A DNA stretch of 64,000 nucleotides, from positions 1 to 64,000 of the forward strand of contig CAJXZB010000008.1 in NCBI GenBank assembly GCA_913063405.1, in the 5' to 3' direction. The notes below the pieces were generated by a model that was not told where the DNA came from, did not search any database, and saw only the letters and a list, made by a program, of their open reading frames with translations. The DNA comes from an uncultured Ulvibacter sp. Its GTDB lineage: Bacteria > Bacteroidota > Bacteroidia > Flavobacteriales > Flavobacteriaceae. Shown here one piece after another: positions 9,151-16,613 of this stretch. The position numbers and the translations under genes are program-made. The number at the start of each line of letters is the position of its first letter. Within the stretch, counting starts at the first letter, position 1.

Positions 9151-10389
9151 TCAGAATTCATAGATAGTGACGCCGCTTCGCAGCTTAGGTTCAATATAAG
9201 TGCTTTTTGGAGGCATCTTTAAACCTTCATTTGCAATCTGCTTCATCTCGTCTGTAGTTACGGGAAGTAATCCAAAGCCAACTTTAAACTCTTCGGTATC
9301 GACCAAAGTTTTTACATAAGCCAGATCATTTCTCCCATGTGAATACTCGATCCGTGTATCGTTTCTTAGGTCTTCAATTCCAAGAATAGGTTCTAGAATA
9401 GTTGTAAATAAAATCTGAGCATCCAGACTATCTAGTGCATTCGAAATCTCATAGTTGTTTTTCCGAAGGTATAACGAATAGAAGTCACCGTCAAGATACA
9501 TGCTAAAATGATGTTTTTTAGAGGGTTTATAATAGGCTTGTCCACGGTTTTCAATGCGATACATAGCATCCAATTTGATCAAGAACTCCTCTTTACTCAA
9601 ACCATTTAGATCTCTGATCAAACGATTAAACTCGTAAATCTGCAAATCACTTTCAGGGATTAGATAGCTCATAAAATAGTTATAAGCCTCGGTTCCAGTA
9701 TGATTATCATTTGCCTCTTTTTGGTGTTTCGCTAATAGGTATGATGAGGAGGATCTATGATGGCCATCCGCAATATATAGAGTGTTCATCTTAGCAAAAA
9801 CATCCTCGATTTTAGAAACTATACGTTCGTCATCAATAGGCCATAAATAATGCGTATCGCGATAGGTCGTGGTGAACTCGTATTCTGCACGTTGCTTAAT
9901 CACCTTGTCCATAATAGTTGCCAAGGCATCGCTATCGGGATAGGTAAGGAGTACAGGTTCTGCATTGAACCCTACTGTTTTTAGGTATTTTTCAAAAATA
10001 ACCTCTTTATATTCTAGTGTGTCCTCATGTTTTTTTATAATATCATCTTCATAATCTTGAGCACTTGCAGCAGCAATGATACCCTGAAACTCTTGATTAT
10101 CCCTATTTACAATTTTGTAAACATAGAAACACGGTTTCTCGTCTTGTTGAAAAATTTGGTCTTCCTTAAACTCTTGGTAACGATTCTTCACCAAAGTGTA
10201 TCGTTCTTCTCCAGAGATCTTTTTTTGATATTTATAACCGGGATTTACAATATGCAAAAATGAAAATGGATTATCACGTAATCGTGCTTCCCTTTCGGCT
10301 GGAGTATAACTATCATAAGACCTTGACGCGATTAAACTTACTTTATCACGGGTAGGACGTATTGCTCTAAAAGGAATTATTTTTGCCAA
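9151..10389 (-). CDS. DUF1015 family protein
   Basis: A 412-residue soluble protein of the DUF1015 family. The N-terminus has the typical start IIPFRAIRPTRDKV, the middle holds IADGHHRSSSSYLLAK, and the C-terminal third has the family's beta-rich segments. The family is widespread, often sits near serine/amino-acid metabolism genes and has no agreed biochemical function. Here it lies between a 3-hydroxybutyryl-CoA dehydrogenase and YggS, 14-21 bases from each, so an operon is likely. No function is assigned. Confidence 0.9.
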   Translation of the reverse strand: MAKIIPFRAIRPTRDKVSLIASRSYDSYTPAEREARLRDNPFSFLHIVNPGYKYQKKISGEERYTLVKNRYQEFKEDQIFQQDEKPCFYVYKIVNRDNQEFQGIIAAASAQDYEDDIIKKHEDTLEYKEVIFEKYLKTVGFNAEPVLLTYPDSDALATIMDKVIKQRAEYEFTTTYRDTHYLWPIDDERIVSKIEDVFAKMNTLYIADGHHRSSSSYLLAKHQKEANDNHTGTEAYNYFMSYLIPESDLQIYEFNRLIRDLNGLSKEEFLIKLDAMYRIENRGQAYYKPSKKHHFSMYLDGDFYSLYLRKNNYEISNALDSLDAQILFTTILEPILGIEDLRNDTRIEYSHGRNDLAYVKTLVDTEEFKVGFGLLPVTTDEMKQIANEGLKMPPKSTYIEPKLRSGVTIYEF

Positions 10390-10410
10390 TATCTCGGGTT
10401 TAGGCTGTTT

Positions 10411-11304
10411 TTAAGAAAACATTTTTGCCACATCTACTGCTCTTTGGTTTTCACTATAGTCATAGAATCCTTCACCGCTTTTGGACCCAAGCTTTCCTGC
10501 CATTACCATATTAACCAATAAAGGACAAGGCGCATATTTTGGGTTCTTGAAGCCATCGTACATTACATTTAGTATGGATAGGCAAACATCCAGACCAATA
10601 AAATCAGCTAAGGCCAAAGGTCCCATAGGATGTGCCATTCCCAGCATCATTACAGTGTCAATTTCTTTTACTCCAGCAACACCGTTATATAAGGTTTCAA
10701 TAGTTTCGTTAATCATCGGCATTAAAATACGATTCGCAACAAACCCAGGATAATCATTTACTTCTACAGGAACCTTATTAAGCTTTTCAGAAAGCTCTTT
10801 TACTGTATCATAGGTGGCTTGACTCGTACTGTATCCTTTAATGATTTCCACCAATTTCATCACTGGAACGGGATTCATAAAGTGCATTCCAATTACCATT
10901 TTAGGACGAGAGGTTACTGCCGCAATTTGTGTAATTGAAATAGATGAGGTGTTGCTTGCCAAAATAGTATCGTCTGGACAAAACTTTTCAAGGTCCTTGA
11001 AAATTTTCAGTTTAAGATCCAAATTTTCCGTAGCGGCTTCTACAACCAAACTTGCATATTCCACTCCTTCCTCAAGATTTGTATAGGTGGTAATATTATT
11101 AAGTGTTCGAGTTTTATCATCCTCTGAGATTTTTTCTTTCACCACCATTCTGTCCAAATTCTTAGCAATTGTTGCCATTCCTTTGTCCAAAGAAGTCTGA
11201 GATACATCAATGAGTTGTACTTTATAATCAAATTGTGCAAACGTATGGGCAATTCCATTTCCCATTGTACCCGCACCAATAACTGCAACGTTTTTCATAT
11301 TCAT
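10411..11304 (-). CDS. 3-hydroxybutyryl-CoA dehydrogenase
   Basis: NAD(P)-dependent oxidation/reduction between 3-hydroxyacyl-CoA and acetoacyl-CoA. At 297 residues it is the short, monofunctional form. The Rossmann motif GAGTMGNGIAHTFAQ begins at residue 10. The catalytic region has ASNTSSISIT, the His of GMHFMNPVPVMKLVE, NDYPGFVANRILMPM, and a C-terminal domain with HPMGPLALADFIGLD. Two ATGs, six bases apart (11304 and 11298), are both possible starts. Its place before DUF1015 and YggS suggests a small metabolic operon. Confidence 0.92.
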   Translation of the reverse strand: MNMKNVAVIGAGTMGNGIAHTFAQFDYKVQLIDVSQTSLDKGMATIAKNLDRMVVKEKISEDDKTRTLNNITTYTNLEEGVEYASLVVEAATENLDLKLKIFKDLEKFCPDDTILASNTSSISITQIAAVTSRPKMVIGMHFMNPVPVMKLVEIIKGYSTSQATYDTVKELSEKLNKVPVEVNDYPGFVANRILMPMINETIETLYNGVAGVKEIDTVMMLGMAHPMGPLALADFIGLDVCLSILNVMYDGFKNPKYAPCPLLVNMVMAGKLGSKSGEGFYDYSENQRAVDVAKMFS

Positions 11305-11342
11305 CTCCCGCAGAAACGGGTATCTGTTAAATTAAACCTATT

Positions 11343-12311
11343 TTAAATATTCTTAAAATTATCAATAATTTTCATAGCAATACGCAAGGCTTCTGCTCCT
11401 TGTCCCAAACTCACTACAGGAGTTGTGTTGGTATTAATAGAGTTTGCAAAAGATTCCAATTCATCTAAAATTGCATTGTTGTCATCCACTTCGGGGTTGT
11501 CAAAATAGATTTGCTTTTTAACTCCTTCGGCGTTGGTAAGAATCATGGCGAAATCATCTGGTTGCTCTGGAGCATCTTTCATCTTTACCACTTCACATTT
11601 CTTTTCTAAAAAATCAACAGATATGTAGGCGTCTTTTTGGAAAAAGCGCGCCTTTCTCATTTTTTTCATTGAGATTCTACTCGCCGTTAGGTTGGCCACA
11701 CATCCGTTTTCAAATTCGATACGTGCATTGGCTATATCTGGAGTTTCGCTAATCACCGCCACACCTCCTGCGTGAATATTTTTCACTTCGGAATGTACTA
11801 CACTTAAAATCGCATCAATGTCATGAATCATCAAATCCAATACTACGGAGACATCTGTTCCGCGCGGATTGAATTCCGCCAAACGATGTGCTTCAATAAA
11901 CATTGGGTTTTGAATCTTGTCGTTCACTGCCATAAAGGCTGGATTGAACCGCTCCACCTGGCCTACTTGCCCCCGAACTCCATGTTTTTTCGCCAAGTCT
12001 CGAATAATATTTGCCTCAGCAACGGTATGTGTGATCGGCTTTTCAATGAAAAGGTGTTTCCCTGCTTCCAAGACTTTCGTAGCACAGTCAAAATGATAGA
12101 TAGTGGGGGTAACCACATCGACCATATCGCAACCTTCTATAAGTGCTTCCATAGTTGGAAAAGCCTTATAGCCAAATTCTTTTTCTATTGCTTCGGAAGC
12201 TGCTACATTAGAATCATAAAACCCTACTAATTCGTACTTTTCGGATTGCTGTAGTAATTTCAAATGAATTTTTCCTAGGTGTCCGGCACCCAAGACTCCG
12301 GCTTTTAACAT
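11343..12311 (-). CDS. Gfo/Idh/MocA-family oxidoreductase
   Basis: A 322-residue NAD(P)-dependent sugar-type dehydrogenase. The Rossmann motif GVLGAGHLGKIHLK is at residues 5-18, EKPITHT near residue 92 contains the conserved EKP, and the catalytic-type LDLMIHDIDAIL has the family His. The substrate cannot be told from sequence. A TAnnTTTG box 16 bases upstream marks a likely promoter for this and the genes to its left; it is followed by the dehydrogenase after 38 bases. Confidence 0.88.
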   Translation of the reverse strand: MLKAGVLGAGHLGKIHLKLLQQSEKYELVGFYDSNVAASEAIEKEFGYKAFPTMEALIEGCDMVDVVTPTIYHFDCATKVLEAGKHLFIEKPITHTVAEANIIRDLAKKHGVRGQVGQVERFNPAFMAVNDKIQNPMFIEAHRLAEFNPRGTDVSVVLDLMIHDIDAILSVVHSEVKNIHAGGVAVISETPDIANARIEFENGCVANLTASRISMKKMRKARFFQKDAYISVDFLEKKCEVVKMKDAPEQPDDFAMILTNAEGVKKQIYFDNPEVDDNNAILDELESFANSINTNTTPVVSLGQGAEALRIAMKIIDNFKNI

Positions 12312-12327
12312 CGGTGTTGATTTTGTG

Positions 12328-12335
12328 CAAATGTA
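12328..12335 (-). promoter_or_regulatory. TAnnTTTG -7 box before the Gfo/Idh gene
   Basis: On the minus strand TACATTTG lies 16 bases before the start codon at 12311. This is the first gene of the leftward run, so a promoter is expected here. The -33 box is unclear. Confidence 0.4.
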
Positions 12336-12454
12336 CGAGTTTCAGAAGAATCTACGAAGGGAGAAACTCTGGAAATAACGATGCATAATTTGAGGTTTGT
12401 TATTTGGTGCTTTAGGTACTATTCTCTTAATTTGTAACATAAATTTTATCACTT

Positions 12455-13096
12455 TTGAAAGATACTTTTACTCATAAAGGAATGCGGAATAAGTTAGTGG
12501 AAACCCTTCATAAAAAGGGCATAACCAATAAAGACGTACTTCGAGCAATAAATACAATTCCTAGGCATTTGTTTATGGATTCGGGTTTTATAGATCACGC
12601 CTATGTCGATAAAGCCTTTCCTATTGGTGCAGATCAAACCATTTCACAACCTTATACCGTGGCACGTCAAACTGAGCTTCTGAATGTAAAGAAAGGAGGT
12701 AAAATTCTTGAAATAGGAACGGGAAGCGGCTATCAGACCGCAGTTTTGCTAGAAGTTGGCGCGGTAGTTTACACCATAGAACGTCAAAACGAACTGTTTA
12801 AAAAGACAAAGCTTTTCCTCCCTAAGTTAGGCTATCGACCAAAAAAAGTCATTTTTGGAGATGGATATATTGGTCTAGAAACAGAGGCTCCTTTTGATGG
12901 GATTATTGTCACTGCTGGCGCACCTTATGTTCCAAAACCTTTATTGGCACAGCTTAAGATAGGAGGGAAGTTGGTAATACCTGTGGGTGATGGGGTGCAG
13001 GTTATGAATGTCTTTACACGAAAGTCTAATACAGAATTCGAAAAAGAAGAATACGGAGAATTCAGATTTGTACCGCTACTTGAAGACAAAAATTAA
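12455..13096 (+). CDS. pcm: Protein-L-isoaspartate O-methyltransferase
   Basis: Repairs isoaspartyl damage in proteins by SAM-dependent methylation. At 213 residues it is typical. Motifs: PRHLFM, AYVDKAFPIGADQTISQPYTVARQTELL (substrate region), the SAM motif ILEIGTGSGYQTAVL, and GKLVIPVG near the C-terminus. The start is TTG 12455, since the preceding codons reach a stop and MKDTFTHKGMRNKLV agrees with the family N-terminus; ATG 12482 is the alternative and would lose nine residues. Confidence 0.94.
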   Translation: MKDTFTHKGMRNKLVETLHKKGITNKDVLRAINTIPRHLFMDSGFIDHAYVDKAFPIGADQTISQPYTVARQTELLNVKKGGKILEIGTGSGYQTAVLLEVGAVVYTIERQNELFKKTKLFLPKLGYRPKKVIFGDGYIGLETEAPFDGIIVTAGAPYVPKPLLAQLKIGGKLVIPVGDGVQVMNVFTRKSNTEFEKEEYGEFRFVPLLEDKN

Positions 13097-13289
13097 AAAA
13101 TAAACCACGGATACTGAAGGAGGAGCCGAAGTAATATTGCGGTGGGAATTACTCACAACTCCCCTCTTCTAGAATTTAAAATCTGGCTGAGTTTCAGAAA
13201 TGCTGTTCTTGACTAGTTAATTGCATTAAATACTGGTTCAAAACTCTGGAAATTGTAAAAGATGGACAAGAGTTGAAAGCTCCTTAATA

Positions 13290-13309
13290 AAATAGGGAAA
13301 ACCCTATTT
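13290..13309 (-). terminator. Possible terminator after the DinB gene
   Basis: An 8-bp hairpin AAATAGGG/CCCTATTT with a 4-base loop, followed on the minus strand by a short T-rich stretch, 34 bases past the DinB stop. The rest of the 247-base gap between pcm and dinB-like (13097-13343) shows no gene or other structure I can support. Confidence 0.4.
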
Positions 13310-13343
13310 GGAACGTAAAATCAACAAAGCATTTGTGAAAAAA

Positions 13344-13859
13344 CTACCATTTACCAGCGTAATCGAGCGACCCACCAGAAACTTTCTGAGTATATAAGTA
13401 ACGAAGTTTTAATATTTGCCTTATATGGAGATAATCATGTGCGAGCCAATTGTATAAAAGGAAAGTTGCGCTTATAGGTCCTCCTTTTGGATGGATGTAT
13501 GCATTATTCCTTTTTGGGTTTTTAAGTGATTCTAACCATTCGATAGAATCGTGGCGTTCCATCAAGAAGTTATTAAGCGCTAAATAATATTCTTGCTTCA
13601 TATACTTACGCTCGGTAACGCAGGCAATTGGATCGAAAGGTGGGAGTGGATTGGAAGGATCTGTTAATACGCTTTTGGTACGAGCTCTAAAATCGTCACG
13701 TTCCTCATCGTATAAGTGACAAATTATTTCTAGAAGGCACCATTTATCATCTTGCCATCGCCAAAGATATTCCTCTTCCGAAATTCCATTCAGCATGATG
13801 CTAAAGACGTTTTGGTTTCTAGCTAGTTCTTCTATGGCGTGTGATGTCTTCATCTGCAT
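13344..13859 (-). CDS. DinB-family protein
   Basis: A 171-residue four-helix-bundle protein of the DinB/YfiT superfamily. The three metal-ligand histidines expected for the fold are plausible in EIICHLYDEERDD (about residue 47) and WLAHDYLHIRQIL (about residue 140). Many members are thiol-dependent metalloenzymes, but the substrate here is unknown. Two ATGs six bases apart compete as start. It lies next to the decayed MarR locus; its promoter is not obvious. Confidence 0.8.
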   Translation of the reverse strand: MQMKTSHAIEELARNQNVFSIMLNGISEEEYLWRWQDDKWCLLEIICHLYDEERDDFRARTKSVLTDPSNPLPPFDPIACVTERKYMKQEYYLALNNFLMERHDSIEWLESLKNPKRNNAYIHPKGGPISATFLLYNWLAHDYLHIRQILKLRYLYTQKVSGGSLDYAGKW

Positions 13860-13917
13860 TGCAGAGATAATGATTAAGACGAGAATTCAATTTTTCGAAA
13901 TTTAAACGGTATTATTA

Positions 13918-14492
13918 TCAAACAATTTTCAATTCCATTTCATATTGATCTATAGTGTTGTCAAGACCAAAGCTGTATAATGCACTTATTTTGTTAGTGA
14001 GTCGTGCGTCTACATTGTTAATTTTTACTGATCCTGATTTGCTCTTAATTGCAATAAAAAGATTTCGCCAATTGAATTCATGTTGTTCCGCGGCACTTAA
14101 ATTGCCTACTTGTTGTTACAACGGATCTGCGAAATCTTGTGTTTCTGAAACTGCTTTCTTTCCGGCAGCCGATAATCGTATGGCATAGCTTCTACTATCG
14201 GCTGAAGAAAAGTCTTTGGTAATTAGGGCTTTTTTGTCAAGTACCTTGATCGCATCGCTGATCGTAGGTTTTGTTATGTTGAATTCTTTTACCAGATGAC
14301 TCACATTGCATAGTTCTTGCTTATGATACTTCACAAAAATTAAGATCTGAATCTGAATGGGACTCAACCTTAAGAGTTTGGCTTTTCCCCAGAGTAATAC
14401 TTTAAATACTTCGGAAACACGCTCCAGGCCTGCTACGATTTTGCTGGAAATATCATGCTCTTGCTGCTTTGGATTGAAAACACTTTTTTCAT
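13918..14492 (-). pseudogene. Decayed MarR-family regulator
   Basis: The central part reads as a MarR winged helix: LERVSEVFKVLLW, LSPIQIQILIFVKYHK, VSHLVKEFNITKPTISDAIKVLDKKALI, RSYAIRLSAAGKKA. The ATG at 14492 is one base out of frame with it; a single base inserted after that ATG would give MEKSVFNPKQQ. A TAA at 14116 cuts the frame after FADPL, and the same frame then resumes with QQVGNLSAAEQHE and runs to TGA at 13918. The C-terminal tail lacks the Cys-rich region I recall in intact relatives. I call it a pseudogene with at least two lesions. Confidence 0.72.
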
Positions 14493-14495
14493 AAT

Positions 14496-14525
14496 AAAAA
14501 GCCTGCCGAAATTTGTTCGACAGGC
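14496..14525 (-). terminator. Terminator of the DUF2024 unit, overlapping the MarR promoter
   Basis: On the minus strand a 10-bp stem (14516-14525 with 14501-14510, one G:U) and 5-base loop run into TTTTTATTAT. It should stop transcripts arriving from the DUF2024 gene. Its 5' arm begins at the last G of the TAACTTTG box, so a transcript started at that box would lack the full 5' arm. Confidence 0.75.
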
Positions 14526-14532
14526 AAAGTTA
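14525..14532 (-). promoter_or_regulatory. TAnnTTTG -7 box of the MarR gene
   Basis: Minus-strand TAACTTTG, with a TTG 22 bases upstream as a possible -33 element. The palindromic operator 14530-14542 overlaps it by three bases, so a bound regulator would block RNA polymerase. Confidence 0.55.
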
Positions 14533-14542
14533 GTAATCCTAA
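14530..14542. promoter_or_regulatory. Putative MarR operator, copy 1
   Basis: Minus strand TTAGGATTACTAA, one mismatch from the locus consensus TTAGGANTCCTAA. It overlaps the -7 box of the MarR gene, consistent with autoregulation. That the regulator binds here is inferred from position and from the copies at 15119 and 15425. Confidence 0.6.
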
Positions 14543-14547
14543 TTAAA

Positions 14548-14814
14548 TTAATTGCAATTTTCCATTTCGATAATTGCATATCCCTCTACGACAATGGAAG
14601 CAATCATTTCTTCAGTAGCCGTTTGAATGTGGCATAAACGACATTCTTTGGCAGTTAACACGTCTGATTTAATAGACTTTGTTCTTAAATAGTGTATTCC
14701 ATATTTAAATACAATTTGCTCATCCGTGACCTCGCTCGGCACTAGAATATCAAAGTGCATTGTGGTGCCATTGTCTTTTTTTACATAGGTGTCCCAGACT
14801 TATATCTTCATCTA
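14548..14814 (-). pseudogene. DUF2024 family gene with a stop at codon 4
   Basis: From ATG 14814 the frame reads M-K-I-stop-VWDTYVKKDNG-TTMHFDILVP and continues to a normal C-terminus with LTAKECRLCHIQTA and GYAIIEMENCN, the hallmarks of DUF2024. The TAA at codon 4 is the only lesion, and a single base change would restore the family N-terminus. Re-initiation at ATG 14760 (MHFDILV) would give a 70-residue protein lacking the first strand. The ATG directly follows the stop of the upstream gene (TAGATG), so coupling was intended. Confidence 0.7.
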
Positions 14815-15033
14815 TTTAACTTTATAAGGTAAAGATAAATCTCCGCTGGCCACACTAAACACTTCGTACACGCCCAACATTGGCAAACTTTCATCGCTCG
14901 TGTTCACTTTCATAAAAGCTGTTACGCCATCGTAGCTAAAGTCTGTTTTGTTGTTCATTCGATACAGAGGAACAACTATTTTTATGATTTGGCTCCTTGT
15001 TGTAACTGGATATCCTGGCGAATCCATATACAT
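14812..15033 (-). CDS. Hypothetical protein in the MarR/thioredoxin locus, N-terminus uncertain
   Basis: I do not recognise the family. The best start, ATG 15033, gives 73 residues (MYMDSPGYPVTTRSQI to SLPYKVK). The open frame extends 23 further codons upstream (QFKKADETVVLPPTNPGIP) to a stop near 15100 but holds no ATG, GTG or TTG, so the true N-terminus may be lost. It contains IIKIVVPLYRMNNKTDFSYDG and LPMLGVYEVFSVASGD, probably a beta-rich fold. It lies downstream of operator copy 2 and abuts DUF2024. Confidence 0.45.
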   Translation of the reverse strand: MYMDSPGYPVTTRSQIIKIVVPLYRMNNKTDFSYDGVTAFMKVNTSDESLPMLGVYEVFSVASGDLSLPYKVK

Positions 15034-15116
15034 GGGTATTCCCGGATTGGTGGGTGGTAAAACAACTGTTTCGTCTGCCTTCTTGAACTGTTTTAGCTGT
15101 TAAAATTTGATTAGTA

Positions 15117-15133
15117 AATTAGGAGTCCTAATT
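15117..15133. promoter_or_regulatory. Putative MarR operator, copy 2 (perfect palindrome)
   Basis: AATTAGGA-G-TCCTAATT is a perfect 17-base palindrome whose core matches TTAGGANTCCTAA. It sits between the thioredoxin stop and the next gene of the unit. I found no convincing TAnnTTTG box next to this copy. Confidence 0.6.
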
Positions 15134-15147
15134 AATTGGAATAAAAA

Positions 15148-15381
15148 TTAGCCTTTTACATCTATTATAGAAGCACCGAAGTTGATGTGCAAGGCATTGC
15201 CATTGGGTGTTACCAAGGCGGGAACCGATTTAACTCCGGCGTTTTCTGCCTCTGAAATACGGGATCTGTCTTCTCCAATGTTTACTACTTCAACATTGTC
15301 TTGGCCTACAAGATTAATAATGTCGTACTCTGCGCTTACGCAAACAGGACAGCCTGCGTGATAAAAAATTGACTTACTCAT
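15148..15381 (-). CDS. Small thioredoxin-fold protein
   Basis: A 77-residue minimal thioredoxin/glutaredoxin-like protein with the redox pair in HAGCPVCVSAE (residues 9-19) and a cis-Pro loop VKSVPALV. The short form lacks the N-terminal extension of classical thioredoxins. It is the first gene of the leftward unit and the only clearly intact one. Its promoter carries operator copy 3, so a redox- or ligand-sensing MarR protein probably repressed it. The physiological partner is unknown. Confidence 0.8.
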   Translation of the reverse strand: MSKSIFYHAGCPVCVSAEYDIINLVGQDNVEVVNIGEDRSRISEAENAGVKSVPALVTPNGNALHINFGASIIDVKG

Positions 15382-15415
15382 ATTATAAAAATTAAATTAA
15401 TGCAGTATTGCTTTA

Positions 15416-15423
15416 CAAACATA
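15416..15423 (-). promoter_or_regulatory. TAnnTTTG -7 box of the thioredoxin gene
   Basis: Minus strand TATGTTTG, 34 bases before the thioredoxin ATG. A TTTTAC 18 bases upstream could serve as the -33 element. The operator 15425-15437 lies between the two. Confidence 0.55.
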
Positions 15424-15424
15424 G

Positions 15425-15437
15425 TAAGGATTCCTAA
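15425..15437. promoter_or_regulatory. Putative MarR operator, copy 3
   Basis: TAAGGATTCCTAA differs from TTAGGANTCCTAA at one position and occupies the spacer between the -33-like and -7 boxes of the thioredoxin promoter, the classical position for repression. Confidence 0.6.
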
Positions 15438-15541
15438 TAGAGTAAAATTATTTTTGCCAAATTTAGTAAAACCGGACTTCAATTTTTTACGGAGGTATGC
15501 CTATAAGTATTAATTAAATTATTAACTATAACCTTACGATT

Positions 15542-15619
15542 ATGAAAAAATTTAAAATGATTTTTGGAACTAGTCTGCTACTCATAGCAACTATCCTTTT
15601 TCTTGTAGAAGAAATTTAA
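15542..15619 (+). CDS. Possible 25-residue membrane peptide
   Basis: ATG 15542 opens a 25-codon frame: MKKFKMIFGT then a hydrophobic run SLLLIATILFLV and EEI. The Lys-rich start and single hydrophobic helix suit a small membrane peptide, but length alone makes chance possible. It lies 104 bases from the divergent thioredoxin promoter. Confidence 0.3.
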   Translation: MKKFKMIFGTSLLLIATILFLVEEI

Positions 15620-15751
15620 ATATAACATACTAATTTTTAGGTAGTTGTATTTTTTTTTGTGAATTTGCTAAACGTAGAAACTATGTGGTTTTTCCGTAAG
15701 AAGTATACTGCGTATTTGTTTAAGTTTACGCTTGAAATATTCTAAAAAATT

Positions 15752-15922
15752 ATGAAGACAACAGAGAAAAGAATAAGGATGTATGCAATAGGCATTATTC
15801 TACTTGGAGCTTTCACTGTATCAAGATTAATGTTTTTTGAGGATTGGGTGCTGGCATTAATTATGATGATTCTTGGAATAACGTTAACCCTCTACAAGTT
15901 AATTCGTTTTCTAAAAAGATAG
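15752..15922 (+). CDS. Small membrane protein, 56 residues
   Basis: ATG 15752 gives MKTTEKRIRMYAIGII, a first hydrophobic helix (~residues 10-27), the loop FFEDW, a second helix (VLALIMMILGITLTLY) and a basic tail KLIRFLKR. The charge pattern suggests both termini in the cytoplasm. No family is recognised. It is followed by two further tiny rightward ORF-like units separated by AT-rich spacers. Confidence 0.55.
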   Translation: MKTTEKRIRMYAIGIILLGAFTVSRLMFFEDWVLALIMMILGITLTLYKLIRFLKR

Positions 15923-16104
15923 AAACTAGAAAGGGATTGACTTATTTTTCCATCTAAAAAGAAGAGTTTTGATAAGAGTATTTTATGAGATCCGTTTCTT
16001 CTATATAAAATTTAACAAGACCCTATCCAAGGAAGTATTTCTTTAAGTTTAAAAAAGAAGTCGAAAAAATAGTTCTCAATATTTTGAAATTATCGTAACA
16101 ATTT

Positions 16105-16112
16105 TATCTTTG
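16105..16112 (+). promoter_or_regulatory. Promoter of the 47-residue membrane protein
   Basis: TATCTTTG matches TAnnTTTG, and TTTG at 16083-16086 lies 18 bases upstream as the -33 box. This is the best-spaced promoter pair I saw, 22 bases before ATG 16135. Confidence 0.6.
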
Positions 16113-16134
16113 TTGGAAGAAACTTCTCTCATAG

Positions 16135-16278
16135 ATGAATCGCCATACACAAATCTATCGACTTAAAAAAAGAATTCAATTCAACAATCGTTTTATAGGC
16201 TTTTTAATTGGCATTTCTTTGATCTTAGTGCCTCTATTAATCTTTATTTATAAAGGGATTGTTATTCTTAAACCATAG
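16135..16278 (+). CDS. Small membrane protein, 47 residues
   Basis: ATG 16135 encodes a basic N-terminus (MNRHTQIYRLKKRIQFNNRF), a long hydrophobic helix (IGFLIGISLILVPLLIFIY), and a short tail KGIVILKP. The good promoter upstream supports it as a real gene. I do not recognise the family; the basic head suggests a cytoplasmic N-terminus. Confidence 0.5.
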   Translation: MNRHTQIYRLKKRIQFNNRFIGFLIGISLILVPLLIFIYKGIVILKP

Positions 16279-16390
16279 TTCGAACTCTTGTCTTTATTTT
16301 CACGTCAAACTCATTCTCTTTACGGTTTTCTAGCTTTTTTAAAGACCAAGCAATTGACTTTTATTTAAGCACCTCTTTCTGCCTTTCAAC

Positions 16391-16608
16391 CTAAGTGATC
16401 TTTTCTGTTTCTGTTTTCAAGTTTTCATTAGAAATAGCATATTCTAATCGGAGTATTTCCAATTTATCTGAGGAAGTCAAGACATCGATACATTCCATAT
16501 CGTATTCAGTCCACCTATGAATACTAAATTGTTCTAAATCATCACTTTAAAATTGACTTTCAAAATGTCAGTAATAAAAACGTACGCAGTCCATTCTTGT
16601 CGTTTCAT
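16391..16608 (-). pseudogene. Frameshifted small gene of unknown family
   Basis: ATG 16608 lies 5 bases after the stop of the methyltransferase gene. It starts MKRQEWTAYVFITDILKVNFK, then hits a stop at 16534. One base added near 16545 restores SDDLEQFSIHRWTEYDMECI and on to EKIT at a TAG (16391), giving ~72 residues. The 218-base span is one base short of a whole frame, consistent with one deletion. No homology is recognised. The rest of the gap 16279-16390 holds nothing I can support. Confidence 0.5.
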
Positions 16609-16613
16609 AGTTG

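Noticed and set aside
11823..12230. 135-codon plus-strand ORF opposite the Gfo/Idh gene
   Set aside because: Lies fully inside a clearly real gene; no fold or promoter.
13918..14814. Stop-codon readthrough or recoding as explanation of the interrupted frames
   Set aside because: Frameshifts occur beside the stops and three different stop types are involved, while core genes use normal stops.
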